Positions 8,671-16,183 of a stretch of DNA of 26,775 nucleotides are shown here, piece after piece. This DNA comes from Sulfurovum sp. (GTDB lineage Bacteria > Campylobacterota > Campylobacteria > Campylobacterales > Sulfurovaceae). The stretch is taken from the NCBI GenBank assembly GCA_023955225.1, contig JAGSGJ010000029.1:1-26775 (forward strand), written 5' to 3'. The notes beneath the pieces are model-generated. The model was not told the origin of the DNA. It saw only the letters and a list, made by a program, of their open reading frames with translations, and did not search any database. The position numbers and the translations under genes are program-made. Numbering within the stretch: position 1 is the stretch's first letter; each line of letters starts with the position of its first letter.

Positions 8671-8695
8671 GTCACTTTCCTAAAAGGAGAGTGAC
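8671..8695 (+). terminator. Hairpin between ilvH and lpxD
   Basis: An 11-base-pair stem (GTCACTTTCCT with AGGAGAGTGAC, one wobble) closes a 3-base AAA loop. It lacks a strong U-run (ACCTACTTT follows), so it could be a partial terminator or an RNA processing/stability hairpin that lowers lpxD expression relative to ilvBH. Confidence 0.5.
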
Positions 8696-8723
8696 ACCTA
8701 CTTTAAGTTAAAAGGACCACTTT

Positions 8724-9683
8724 ATGACTTACACACTCTCGAAAATTACAGAACATATTGGCTTAGACTTTCAAGGTGAAGATATCACTATAGAAGGGAT
8801 ACATACGTTAAGTGAAGCAACCTCCTCACAACTTAGTTTTTTTACGGACAGTAAATATGCTTCACAATTGGCAGATACTAAAGCAGCCGCTGTACTCATT
8901 GATAAAAAGCATGCAGGGTTATTACCTTCTGGAACGATTGCACTTATTACAGATGAAGCGTATCTCAAATTGGCACTGGCCTCTAAGTTCTTTGCACATA
9001 AACTTCAAAGTAAGGCAGAACAACCCACTGTAGGTGAAGGATGTGATATAGACAAGAGCGTCTCCTTTGGTAAAAATGTCACACTTGGCGATAATGTTAC
9101 CATCTTGGCAGGTTGTTATCTGGGTGACAATGTCACTGTAGGTTCAGGAACTCTGTTACATCCAAATGTAACCTTGTACTATTATACTAAAATTGGATCT
9201 GAGTGTATTATTCACAGTGGTACAGTGATCGGTTGTGACGGATATGGTTTTGCACACACAAAGCTTGGTGAACATGTCAAGATCTATCAGAATGGTAATG
9301 TTGTTGTGGAAGATGATGTAGAGATAGGGGCAAACTGTGCTATAGACAGAGCAGTATTTGGTACGACGTATATACGTAAAGGTACCAAACTGGATAACCT
9401 TATACAAATCGCACACAACTGTGATGTGGGTGAGCATAGCCTTTGTGCTGCTCAAGTGGGCCTTGCAGGATCTACCACTTTAGGTAGAAATGTAGTCATG
9501 GGTGGACAGAGTGCCACTGCAGGACATTTGGAAGTGGGTGCTTTTGCAACCATTGCAGGGAAAGGTGGTGTTACAAAGTCTCTTGAAGGTGGTAAAACCT
9601 ATGCAGGTTTCCCTGCCATAGACCATAAAATGTGGTTGCGTTTGCAAGCTAAAATGATGGGTTTGGTAAAAGGTAAAAAATAG
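8724..9683 (+). CDS. lpxD: UDP-3-O-(3-hydroxyacyl)glucosamine N-acyltransferase
   Basis: LpxD adds the second 3-hydroxyacyl chain, from acyl-ACP, to UDP-3-O-acylglucosamine in lipid A synthesis, acting as a cytosolic trimer. Residues 1-95 form the uridine-binding N-terminal domain (TLSEATSSQLSFFTDSKYA). From about 100 the chain is a left-handed beta-helix of hexapeptide repeats. The signature GCDGYGFA is at 170-177, and the catalytic-type histidine H231 sits in IQIAHNCDVG, followed by AAQVGLAGSTTLG and MGGQSATAGHLEVG. At 319 residues the length is normal. It lies 68 bases after ilvH, past a hairpin. The ilvB-ilvH-lpxD order is one I recall from Campylobacter jejuni, which supports an epsilonproteobacterial origin. 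The identification is secure. Confidence 0.95.
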   Translation: MTYTLSKITEHIGLDFQGEDITIEGIHTLSEATSSQLSFFTDSKYASQLADTKAAAVLIDKKHAGLLPSGTIALITDEAYLKLALASKFFAHKLQSKAEQPTVGEGCDIDKSVSFGKNVTLGDNVTILAGCYLGDNVTVGSGTLLHPNVTLYYYTKIGSECIIHSGTVIGCDGYGFAHTKLGEHVKIYQNGNVVVEDDVEIGANCAIDRAVFGTTYIRKGTKLDNLIQIAHNCDVGEHSLCAAQVGLAGSTTLGRNVVMGGQSATAGHLEVGAFATIAGKGGVTKSLEGGKTYAGFPAIDHKMWLRLQAKMMGLVKGKK

Positions 9684-9694
9684 TTAATTAATTG

Positions 9695-9703
9695 TGATAT
9701 AAT
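9695..9703 (+). promoter_or_regulatory. Predicted extended -10 box for the 76-residue protein gene
   Basis: TGATATAAT matches the extended TGnTATAAT form exactly and ends 30 bases before the ATG at 9734. It suggests that this small gene has its own promoter rather than depending on lpxD readthrough. Confidence 0.55.
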
Positions 9704-9733
9704 CATTTACATTAAAAATTTAAAGGATAATTT

Positions 9734-9964
9734 ATGAGCGGAACAATAACAAAAATAGATGAAATGACACTAAGTGGTACAAAAGACGGAAAGATTTCTA
9801 TCACTACTGTACAGCAACCTTATGGACCTAAAAGTGAAAGTGTAGCCAGTATTGGCATTTCTCTTCAGGCAGGTGCTGAAGAGCCGGATTGGAAAGTACA
9901 TATCCCTAAAGCCAATATTGATGCAGTCATTGCAGCATTGCAAGAAGCGAAAAAAAGTTTATAG
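9734..9964 (+). CDS. Small protein of unknown function (76 residues)
   Basis: I do not recognise this protein. It is a compact, soluble, mildly acidic 76-residue chain with no signal peptide, membrane segment or cysteine. The first part alternates polar and hydrophobic residues as in a beta-sheet (KISITTVQQPYGPKSESVAS, then IGISLQAG). It ends in an amphipathic helix (NIDAVIAALQEAKKSL). AAAGGAT lies upstream of the ATG at a suitable distance, an extended -10 box precedes it, and a strong hairpin follows, so it looks like an intact, independently transcribed gene. The beta-strands plus final helix could suit a small nucleic-acid-binding or regulatory fold, but nothing in the sequence identifies a function. 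Confidence 0.7.
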   Translation: MSGTITKIDEMTLSGTKDGKISITTVQQPYGPKSESVASIGISLQAGAEEPDWKVHIPKANIDAVIAALQEAKKSL

Positions 9965-9975
9965 TTTCGAAAAAA

Positions 9976-10000
9976 AGTTAATGGGTTAAGCCCATTAACT
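9976..10000 (-). terminator. Bidirectional intrinsic terminator
   Basis: AGTTAATGGG and CCCATTAACT form a perfect 10-base-pair stem around a 5-base loop between convergent genes. The plus-strand A-run at 9970-9976 reads as a U-run on the minus strand, making this a standard rho-independent terminator for the PAS gene. It overlaps the PAS stop codon by two bases. It may also stop the upstream plus-strand gene. Confidence 0.75.
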
Positions 10001-10382
10001 ACATTTGATCATGCATCGTGACCTTATATTGATCTAAAGCTTTTTGCATTAAGATTTTATCAGGAATCTTTCTTCCTGCGATATATCCGATGATATTACC
10101 ATCATCATCCAGTTTAGGTTTTATCCATACTTCAACAAGGTAATATTTACCCTCGCTTGTCATGTTTTTGACAAAACCTTCCCAGTACATACCCTTCTTG
10201 ATTGTGTCCGATAAACCTTGAAATGCAACTTTTGGCATGTCTGGATGTCTGTTAATACTGTGTGGTGAACCGGTCAGTTCTTCTTTTGTGTAGCCTGTCA
10301 GTTCACGAAATTTACGGTTAGCATATGTAATGATACCTGCTGTATCTGTTTCAGTGATCATCACACCGCCATCAAATGGCAC
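9999..10382 (-). CDS. PAS domain sensor protein (5' end unresolved)
   Basis: This is a single PAS domain of the kind found in energy-taxis receptors and short stand-alone PAS proteins of Campylobacterota. Visible motifs are GVMITETDTAGIITYANRKF, ELTGYTKEELTGSPHSINRH, the signature HPDMPKVAFQGL, and the C-terminal strand YYLVEVWIKPKLDDDGNIIG with YIAGRKIP. The first in-frame start is GTG at 10382, but it has no ribosome site and the frame upstream still looks like protein: GKEITKPDPVDIEVPFDGG runs unbroken back to a stop at 10476-10478. No ATG, GTG or TTG lies in that extension. An ATG at 10450 with GGAGAAG before it is in another frame. A nonstandard start, a frameshift or a sequence error is therefore likely. 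It probably binds a cofactor such as FAD or heme and passes a signal by protein contact, since no output domain is present. Confidence 0.8.
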   Translation of the reverse strand: MPFDGGVMITETDTAGIITYANRKFRELTGYTKEELTGSPHSINRHPDMPKVAFQGLSDTIKKGMYWEGFVKNMTSEGKYYLVEVWIKPKLDDDGNIIGYIAGRKIPDKILMQKALDQYKVTMHDQM

Positions 10383-10475
10383 TTCTATATCTACTGGATC
10401 TGGTTTTGTGATTTCTTTACCAATGATAATGTTTTTGATTGTCTTCCCATTTCTTCTCCATGGATAATAGATAGG

Positions 10476-10726
10476 TTACATTAAAAGTTTGAATAGGGAA
10501 AAATGAAGCACAAATGCAGAGAAAACGTATTTGGTAGTTTGGCAATCTACATTGAGACCCATAACTTTCTGTCCTCACTTCACAATGAGTTTAGCATTTT
10601 ATATTATAGCTAATATAGTATCTATCTATAACTTATATAGACATAATACTATAGCTTATGACTTAGATTTAACCATATTTTCTCCATACTTCGGTACAAT
10701 TACAGAATTATGATAAAGGGGTATTT
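10476..10726. promoter_or_regulatory. Intergenic region upstream of metH and the PAS gene
   Basis: This divergent gap of about 250 bases is one of the largest in the window and has no supported gene. It is very AT-rich and holds several TATA-like boxes between 10600 and 10660. One imperfect inverted repeat is visible: an AGCT...ATAGTA block near 10608-10620 against TACTATAGCT near 10646-10655. The metH ribosome site AAGGGG is at 10716-10721. I saw no cobalamin, SAM or other riboswitch consensus. It presumably carries the metH promoter, and the inverted repeat could be an operator; both are inference. Confidence 0.4.
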
Positions 10727-13700
10727 TTGTCTATTTCAGAAACTATCAAATCACTTTTAGAGCAGCGCATACTCATTATAGACGGTGCAACCGGTACGCA
10801 GATACAAAACTTGGAAATCCCTGCTGAAGTCTGGCTTGATGAAAAGGGTGTAGATCAGGAAGGGTGTAATGAACTACTGAATGACACGGCACCTGCACTG
10901 ATTAGAAAAGTGCATTATGCTTATGCAAAAGCAGGTGCAGATATTATCAAAACCAATACCTTTGGAACAATGCCATGGGTACTTGATGAATATAACATGG
11001 GTGAGCGTTGTTATGAACTTTCTAAAAAGGGCGCAGAGCTTGTTAAAAGTGTTTGTGAAGAATTCTCTACGCCTGAACAACCTCGTTTTGTTTTAGGATC
11101 CATAGGGCCAGGGACAAAACTTCCTTCGTTAGGACATATACATTATGATGAAATGTTTGAAGGCTATAAACTTACAGCCCTTGGACTTATAGACGGCGGA
11201 TGTGACATCTTTATGCTTGAAACCTGTCAAGACCCTTTGCAGATCAAAGCAGCACTGCATGGATGTGAAGCTGCGAACGAGGAGAGAGGGATTAAACTGC
11301 CTATCATGGTCTCTGTCACCATAGAACTAAGTGGATCTATGCTTATAGGTACAGATGCTACGACTATTGTGACGATACTTGAGCCATTTGATATCCTCTC
11401 TTTAGGTTTTAACTGTGGTACAGGCCCGGATCAAGTTAAAAAACATTTAAAAACACTTTCAGAACTTTGTAGTATTCCTATCTCAGTGCATGCCAATGCG
11501 GGCTTGCCTCAAAATAGAGGGGGCTATAGCTATTACCCTATGGGACCTGATGAATTTACAGATAAGCAACTTGAATTTACAGCGTTTGACGGTGTAAGTT
11601 TCTTGGGTGGTTGTTGTGGTACAACGCCTCAGCATATTCATGCGCTGAAGAAGGCTGTCGGAGAGTTAAAACCTAAAAAGCCTATGGGGTCTAACGAACC
11701 GTCTATCGCTTCATTGTTTAACACAACAGAGCTTTTTCAAGAGCCTGCACCACTACTCATAGGAGAGCGTTCCAATTCGACAGGGTCTAAAGCCTTTAGA
11801 GAACTCATCATTGCAAGTGATTATGAAGGTACGTTGACAGTTGGTCAAGCACAAGTACGTGATGGTGCACACTGTTTGGATGTCAATGTAGAGTTTGCAG
11901 GGCGTGATGGTGCAAAAGATATGCAAGCCATTATGGAGTTGTACAACCAGAAAATACCTCTTCCACTGATGCCAGATGCCACACGTGTTCATACGATGGA
12001 AGAGGGTCTAAAGTGCATTGGTGGGAAGCCTATAATCAACTCTGTAAACCTTGAAGATGGTGAAGAGAAGTTCCATGCTATATGTAAACTGGCTAAAAAG
12101 TTTGGTACAGCGCTTGTCTGTTTGACTATTGATGAAGTAGGCATGGCAAAGACCAAAGAGGATAAAGTAGCACAAGCAGAACGTATGTATGATATGGCAG
12201 TGAATACGCATGGGATAGACCCACGAAACCTTATCTTTGATACGCTTACGTTTACTGTTGGTTCGGGAGATCTAGAGTACCGTGATGCAGCTATTCAAAC
12301 ACTTGAAGCTATACGTGAGTTACACATTCGTCATCCTGAAGTAGGTTCTACATTAGGGCTTTCTAACATTTCATTTGGACTCGATATTAATGCTAGGCGT
12401 TATTTAAATTCAGTTTTTTTACACCACTGTCTGAAAGCAGGTCTTACGACAGTTATTATCAATGTGAAGCACATTATTCCCCTAGCCAAGATGAGTGATA
12501 CAGACCGTGAGATTTGTGAAGAGTTACTCTTTAGTCCAGATGATAACTCACTTTTTAAATTCATTGAGTATTTCTCAGATGTGAGCATAGATGATGATGC
12601 AAATGATGAAGCCTATGAAGCTATGAGTAATGAAGAGAAGATAGCGCAACTCTTACTCGATGGTGACAAAGAGCGTATGATACCACTAGTTGAAGAAGCA
12701 CGTCAAGAGATACATCCTGACACCATAGTCAATGAGATACTCATAGACGCTATGAAAGTAGTAGGAGAACTTTTTGGTTCTGGGCAAATGCAACTACCGT
12801 TTGTACTACAAAGTGCAGAGACTATGAAGACTACAGTAGATTATTTGAACCCGTATTTGACGAAGCAAGAAAAAGAGACAGATACGACACTTGTTGTAGG
12901 TACTGTAAAAGGTGATGTGCATGATGTAGGTAAAAACCTCGTAGATATCATCCTTTCTAACAATGGGTTTAAAGTGATTAATGTAGGTATAAAAACACAT
13001 CTTGAAACCTATTTGGAAGCACATGAAAAGCATAATGTTCAAGCCATCGGTATGAGTGGGCTTTTGGTTAAGTCAACAGCTGTGATGAAAGACAATCTAG
13101 AAGCGATGGCAGAAATGGGTATGGAGATACCAGTACTTTTAGGCGGAGCTGCACTCACACGAAACTTTGTAGATGACTTCTGCCGTCCTATCTACAAAGG
13201 GCCTATTTTTTACTGTCGTGATGCTTTTGACGGGGTTATTGCTATGAGCCGTATAGAAAAGTACAATGAGGACAACTCGGTAGGACTTGACACACGTCTA
13301 GCAGGAGATATGGTAGAGCGTGATGTGAAGATTAAAAAAGAGGTAATCATCCCTCCGTTTTCAGAGCTAAAAATGCCTGAACCTGTTGCTGTACCGACAC
13401 CACCATTTTGGGGTAGACGTGTATTGCAGAAAGAAGATTTAGACTTAGACATGATATTTAACTGGGTGAACCAAAGAACAGTTATCAAGTTCCATTGGGG
13501 ATATAAAAGTAAAGGTATGACAAAAGAGGAGTACCAAAAACTTCTTGACAAAACGGTCTACCCTGCTTATGAACGTTTGAAAAAAGAGTTCATAGACAAA
13601 GAGCTTTTTGAACCAACTATCATCTATGGGTACTACCCATGTAGAAGTGAAGATCAAGAATTATACCTCTTTGATGAAAGTCAAGGATGGAATGTAGATG

Positions 13701-14230
13701 CAAATGCAAACCGTGAGCCTTTAGACAAAGTCATAGGTAACGCTGTAGGAACGTTCTCTTTCCCAAGACAAGGACGTAAACCTCACCGTGCACTTTCTGA
13801 CTTTTTTCACCATGAGAGACATGATGTCATTCCGCTTACGTGTGTGAGTGCAGGCTCGAAATTCTCAGCGTATGAAAAAGAGCTATACGAGGCAGGGAAA
13901 TACCTAGAGTACAATATGGTACACGGCTTCTCTGTGGAACTTGCAGAAGCCCTAGCAGAAGTAGCTCATAAACAGATACGTTTGGACTTAAACATAGCAG
14001 ACAAAGAGGGTTCATCTTTACGTGATGTACGTATGAACCGTTATCAGGGTGCGAGATATTCGTTTGGGTATCCTGCCTGTCCAGATTTGGAGCAGAGTAA
14101 GCTTATATTTGACCTCCTAAAGCCTGAAGAATTTGGCATAGAACTTTCTGAGACTTTCCAGATACATCCGGAGCAGAGTACTACGGCTTTGGTGGTGCAT
14201 CATAGTAAAGCTACTTATTATTCGGTTTAG
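10727..14230 (+). CDS. metH: Cobalamin-dependent methionine synthase
   Basis: MetH transfers the methyl group of 5-methyltetrahydrofolate to homocysteine through methylcobalamin, in the cytosol. All four modules are present. The homocysteine domain (about 1-315) starts ILIIDGATGTQIQ and has zinc ligands C230 (GFNCG), C296 and C297 (GGCCGTTP). The folate-binding domain begins near LLIGERSNSTGSKAFRELI. The cap and cobalamin domain carries DVHDVGKN (about 729-736), whose histidine is the lower cobalt ligand. The C-terminal SAM-dependent activation domain includes ARYSFGYPACPDLEQSKL. At 1167 residues it is close to E. coli MetH (1227). The start is TTG at 10727, with AAGGGG six bases upstream. 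A DUF1653 gene follows after 4 bases. The identification is secure. Confidence 0.97.
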   Translation: MSISETIKSLLEQRILIIDGATGTQIQNLEIPAEVWLDEKGVDQEGCNELLNDTAPALIRKVHYAYAKAGADIIKTNTFGTMPWVLDEYNMGERCYELSKKGAELVKSVCEEFSTPEQPRFVLGSIGPGTKLPSLGHIHYDEMFEGYKLTALGLIDGGCDIFMLETCQDPLQIKAALHGCEAANEERGIKLPIMVSVTIELSGSMLIGTDATTIVTILEPFDILSLGFNCGTGPDQVKKHLKTLSELCSIPISVHANAGLPQNRGGYSYYPMGPDEFTDKQLEFTAFDGVSFLGGCCGTTPQHIHALKKAVGELKPKKPMGSNEPSIASLFNTTELFQEPAPLLIGERSNSTGSKAFRELIIASDYEGTLTVGQAQVRDGAHCLDVNVEFAGRDGAKDMQAIMELYNQKIPLPLMPDATRVHTMEEGLKCIGGKPIINSVNLEDGEEKFHAICKLAKKFGTALVCLTIDEVGMAKTKEDKVAQAERMYDMAVNTHGIDPRNLIFDTLTFTVGSGDLEYRDAAIQTLEAIRELHIRHPEVGSTLGLSNISFGLDINARRYLNSVFLHHCLKAGLTTVIINVKHIIPLAKMSDTDREICEELLFSPDDNSLFKFIEYFSDVSIDDDANDEAYEAMSNEEKIAQLLLDGDKERMIPLVEEARQEIHPDTIVNEILIDAMKVVGELFGSGQMQLPFVLQSAETMKTTVDYLNPYLTKQEKETDTTLVVGTVKGDVHDVGKNLVDIILSNNGFKVINVGIKTHLETYLEAHEKHNVQAIGMSGLLVKSTAVMKDNLEAMAEMGMEIPVLLGGAALTRNFVDDFCRPIYKGPIFYCRDAFDGVIAMSRIEKYNEDNSVGLDTRLAGDMVERDVKIKKEVIIPPFSELKMPEPVAVPTPPFWGRRVLQKEDLDLDMIFNWVNQRTVIKFHWGYKSKGMTKEEYQKLLDKTVYPAYERLKKEFIDKELFEPTIIYGYYPCRSEDQELYLFDESQGWNVDANANREPLDKVIGNAVGTFSFPRQGRKPHRALSDFFHHERHDVIPLTCVSAGSKFSAYEKELYEAGKYLEYNMVHGFSVELAEALAEVAHKQIRLDLNIADKEGSSLRDVRMNRYQGARYSFGYPACPDLEQSKLIFDLLKPEEFGIELSETFQIHPEQSTTALVVHHSKATYYSV

Positions 14231-14234
14231 ATAT

Positions 14235-14453
14235 ATGAAGTTAGAAAAAGGTATTTACAGACACTATAAGGGGAGCCTGTATGAAGTGTTTATGACAGCA
14301 CAACACTCTGAGACGGAAGAGTGGATGGTTGTCTATCAAGCTTTATATGGAGATGAAGGAATGTGGGTACGCCCGTATGATATGTTTGTTGAAAAAGTGA
14401 TTGTAGAAGGAATAGAATTAGAACGTTTTGTCTATATTGGGGATGAAGGTTAA
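14235..14453 (+). CDS. DUF1653 family protein
   Basis: This 72-residue soluble protein belongs to the DUF1653 family, recognised by KGIYRHYKGSLYEVFMTAQH at the start, then VVYQALYGDEGMWVRPYDMF and a final strand ERFVYIGDEG. The family is widespread in bacteria and has a small beta-barrel-like fold, but no reaction is established. It begins 4 bases after the metH stop, so it is probably translated from the metH message, though this adjacency does not prove a link to methionine metabolism. No signal peptide or membrane segment is seen. Family assignment is good; function is unknown. Confidence 0.88.
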   Translation: MKLEKGIYRHYKGSLYEVFMTAQHSETEEWMVVYQALYGDEGMWVRPYDMFVEKVIVEGIELERFVYIGDEG

Positions 14454-14549
14454 ACCTTGAAACAAGGAAAGAAAGATAGAATCTTCATACAACATTATGC
14501 TTCTTTGAGATAGAATAAATCACAAGTATTAAAAAAATAGAGGAAAGAT

Positions 14550-15671
14550 ATGTTCTATAAGTATTTAAAGTTTATATTGGTTTCAACCGTGTTTTTACAG
14601 GCTTCACCTGAAGTTTTTAGTTCTTTAGGGGATGAATTAGAAGCATTTCAGGAAGATTGCAAAGGATTTGAAAAGCTCTCTTTTATACCTGAAAAGATAA
14701 AAAAGAGATGCCATACATTTTATCCTCAAGTGAGCAAAGTATTTGAGTTTGGATATAAGCTGAATCCTTATGTCGAGAGTGATACGATCATAAATGACAA
14801 AGAGTTAAACCGATATCTTTCGCGTCTACGTCATCTTGATAAGAAAAAAGAAAATATATTATTCCTTGTCTACTCTGAAGTAAACAAAGCACGTAAAGAA
14901 AAGAATTTTACCTATTACAGCCAGTTGATATCCAATGATAACATTAAACTCTACTCTATAGATTATGAATTTATGGGAAAAAATGAAAAGATATTCAGTA
15001 AAAATAAGAGGTATATTTCACAGCTAGAATATATAGAATATTTAAGAGCTGAACGCTTAAAAAAAGAGAATGCGAAACGGATAAAATATATAACTTACAG
15101 AGGTGAAATAATGAGTGAGCTCCCAATACAATTGAATAAAAATGATCTGGTTTCAACATCATTATTAGAGCAGAAATCACCTAAAGTTTTTAGTTCCCTT
15201 GGGGATGAGTTAGAAGCATTTCAGGAAGATTGTAAAGGATTTGAAAAGCTCTCTTTTATACCTGAAAAGATAAAAAAGAGATGCCATGCATTTTATCCTC
15301 AAGTGAGCAAAGTATTCGAGTTTGGATATAAGCTGGATCCTTATGTCGAGAATGATGCGATCATCAATGAAAAAGAGTTAACCCGATATCTTTCGCTTCT
15401 ACGTAAACTTGATAAGAATAAAGAGAAGATCTTGCACTTGATGCACGCTGAAGTAAGCAAAGCACGTAAACAAAAGAATTTTACCTATTACAGTCAACTG
15501 ATAGCAAATTATCAAATTAAACTCTATTCTGTAGATTATGCGTTTATGGAAAAAAACAAAAAGATATTCAGTAAAAATAAGAGGTATATTTCACATATCA
15601 AATATTTAAGAGCTGAACGCTTGAGAAAAGAGAAAGCCAAACGGGTACATTATAAAAAGGGAAGAAAGTAG
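14550..15671 (+). CDS. Exported protein of two tandem homologous halves (fused duplication)
   Basis: I do not recognise the family. Residues 1-18 look like a Sec signal peptide (FILVSTVFLQA), so the protein is probably periplasmic; there is no lipobox cysteine. Residues 19-180 and 210-373 are near-identical copies, 191 residues apart with no gap until near the end. Both carry FSSLGDELEAFQEDCKGFEK, LSFIPEKIKKRC, QVSKVFEFGYKL, NFTYYSQLI, KIFSKNKRYIS and YLRAERL. Each half has two cysteines 17 apart (C37/C54 and C228/C245) that could form a disulfide. The chain is rich in lysine and helix-forming residues. The linker (188-210) keeps a Met after an AGAGGTGA site and a degraded signal-like segment (LVSTSLLEQK), suggesting that two tandem genes fused. 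AGAGGAAAGAT lies before the ATG at 14550. Confidence 0.85.
   Translation: MFYKYLKFILVSTVFLQASPEVFSSLGDELEAFQEDCKGFEKLSFIPEKIKKRCHTFYPQVSKVFEFGYKLNPYVESDTIINDKELNRYLSRLRHLDKKKENILFLVYSEVNKARKEKNFTYYSQLISNDNIKLYSIDYEFMGKNEKIFSKNKRYISQLEYIEYLRAERLKKENAKRIKYITYRGEIMSELPIQLNKNDLVSTSLLEQKSPKVFSSLGDELEAFQEDCKGFEKLSFIPEKIKKRCHAFYPQVSKVFEFGYKLDPYVENDAIINEKELTRYLSLLRKLDKNKEKILHLMHAEVSKARKQKNFTYYSQLIANYQIKLYSVDYAFMEKNKKIFSKNKRYISHIKYLRAERLRKEKAKRVHYKKGRK
14611..15084 (+). repeat. First copy of a direct repeat of about 0.47 kb
   Basis: This copy aligns to 15184-15643 at a constant offset of 573 bases (191 codons) up to about 15024, with scattered substitutions only. Near its end it holds four extra codons (QLEYIEY against HIKY). 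The high nucleotide identity points to a fairly recent duplication or to continuing gene conversion. Confidence 0.9.
15099..15113 (+). promoter_or_regulatory. Relic or active internal ribosome site and ATG
   Basis: AGAGGTGA followed by ATG at 15111 sits in frame at codon 188 of the duplicated gene. It mirrors the AGAGG-ATG start at 14550 and is followed by a degraded copy of the signal-peptide region. It is best read as the former start of the second gene copy. If still active it would give a cytosolic second-half protein without a signal peptide. Confidence 0.5.
15184..15643 (+). repeat. Second copy of the direct repeat of about 0.47 kb
   Basis: This is the partner of 14611-15084. Long identical runs occur around 15216-15290 and 15560-15592. 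It ends with a different, lysine-rich tail before the stop at 15671. Confidence 0.9.
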
Positions 15672-15715
15672 AAAAACGAACGAGTGAACTTAGAGATATC
15701 CATGGATGATACGCT

Positions 15716-15898
15716 TTAAATTCCCTCCATTGCTCTTGCTTCAAAATAGACTAAATTTTCTCCTGAGAACCTAAAAGACAACTCTATCGGACGACAGCAG
15801 ACTTCGCAGTCTTCGATATAGTCACTATCTTCTTCTGAACTATCAAGTATCATAGAGATAAGTTCCCAACAGTAGGGACAGGTAAAAAAATGTTCCAT
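15716..15898 (-). CDS. CPXCG-motif cysteine-rich protein (zinc-ribbon-like)
   Basis: This 60-residue protein has two cysteine pairs, CPYCWE near the N-terminus (C7/C10) and CEVCCRPIEL in the middle. Between them lies an acidic stretch (SSEEDSDYIED), followed by a short aromatic C-terminus. The arrangement matches the small Cys_rich_CPXG family, thought to bind zinc in a rubredoxin or zinc-ribbon-like knuckle; its role is unknown. The ATG at 15898 overlaps the stop of the upstream small membrane protein gene by one base (TAATG), so the two are translationally coupled. The family call is good; function is not known. Confidence 0.82.
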   Translation of the reverse strand: MEHFFTCPYCWELISMILDSSEEDSDYIEDCEVCCRPIELSFRFSGENLVYFEARAMEGI

Positions 15899-16119
15899 TA
15901 GTCTTCTCTCTTTTTAAATAAATTTGTAAACCAATCTGTCATGCTACAGCCTGTTGTGCTGCACCCTTGTTTCTGATTTCTAACCGCTAAGATGTTACGA
16001 ATAAGTAGCAACATAAATCCTCCTGCAATAATAAGTTGTACAGCTCCTGACATCCACTGATGTTGTATGAAGCTTTGAATAGCTAATCCTAGCATGACTA
16101 GTGTGACGATGAGACACAT
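15898..16119 (-). CDS. Small membrane protein with C-terminal cysteine motif
   Basis: This is a 73-residue protein. The N-terminal part has two hydrophobic stretches, VTLVMLGLAIQSFI (about 5-18) and GAVQLIIAGGFMLLLIRNIL (25-44), consistent with a hairpin in the inner membrane. A basic loop follows, then GCSTTGCSMTDWFTNLFKKRED, where C53 and C58 could bind a metal or form a disulfide, and the last residues make an amphipathic helix. I do not recognise a named family. It is cotranscribed with the CPXCG protein, so the two may work together, perhaps around metal or redox, but that is inference. The ATG at 16119 is the only plausible start; the next gene (pepD) is divergent. Confidence 0.7.
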   Translation of the reverse strand: MCLIVTLVMLGLAIQSFIQHQWMSGAVQLIIAGGFMLLLIRNILAVRNQKQGCSTTGCSMTDWFTNLFKKRED

Positions 16120-16143
16120 GGTAATCCTAATTTTTTATATGAT

Positions 16144-16154
16144 TATACTATACT
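16144..16154 (+). promoter_or_regulatory. Predicted -10 region for pepD
   Basis: Two overlapping TATACT hexamers lie 30-40 bases before the pepD ATG in the divergent gap. The GAAGGATA ribosome site follows downstream. Either hexamer could serve as the -10 box. Confidence 0.4.
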
Positions 16155-16183
16155 TCATTTTATGAAATAAAGAAGGATACATT

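Noticed and set aside
10476..10726. Cobalamin or SAM riboswitch before metH
   Set aside because: No B12-box-like segment or SAM riboswitch core could be found on either strand. The region is simple AT-rich sequence.
14611..15643. CRISPR array or satellite repeat
   Set aside because: There are only two long copies, in one open reading frame, with no short repeat-spacer pattern. No other array was seen in the window.
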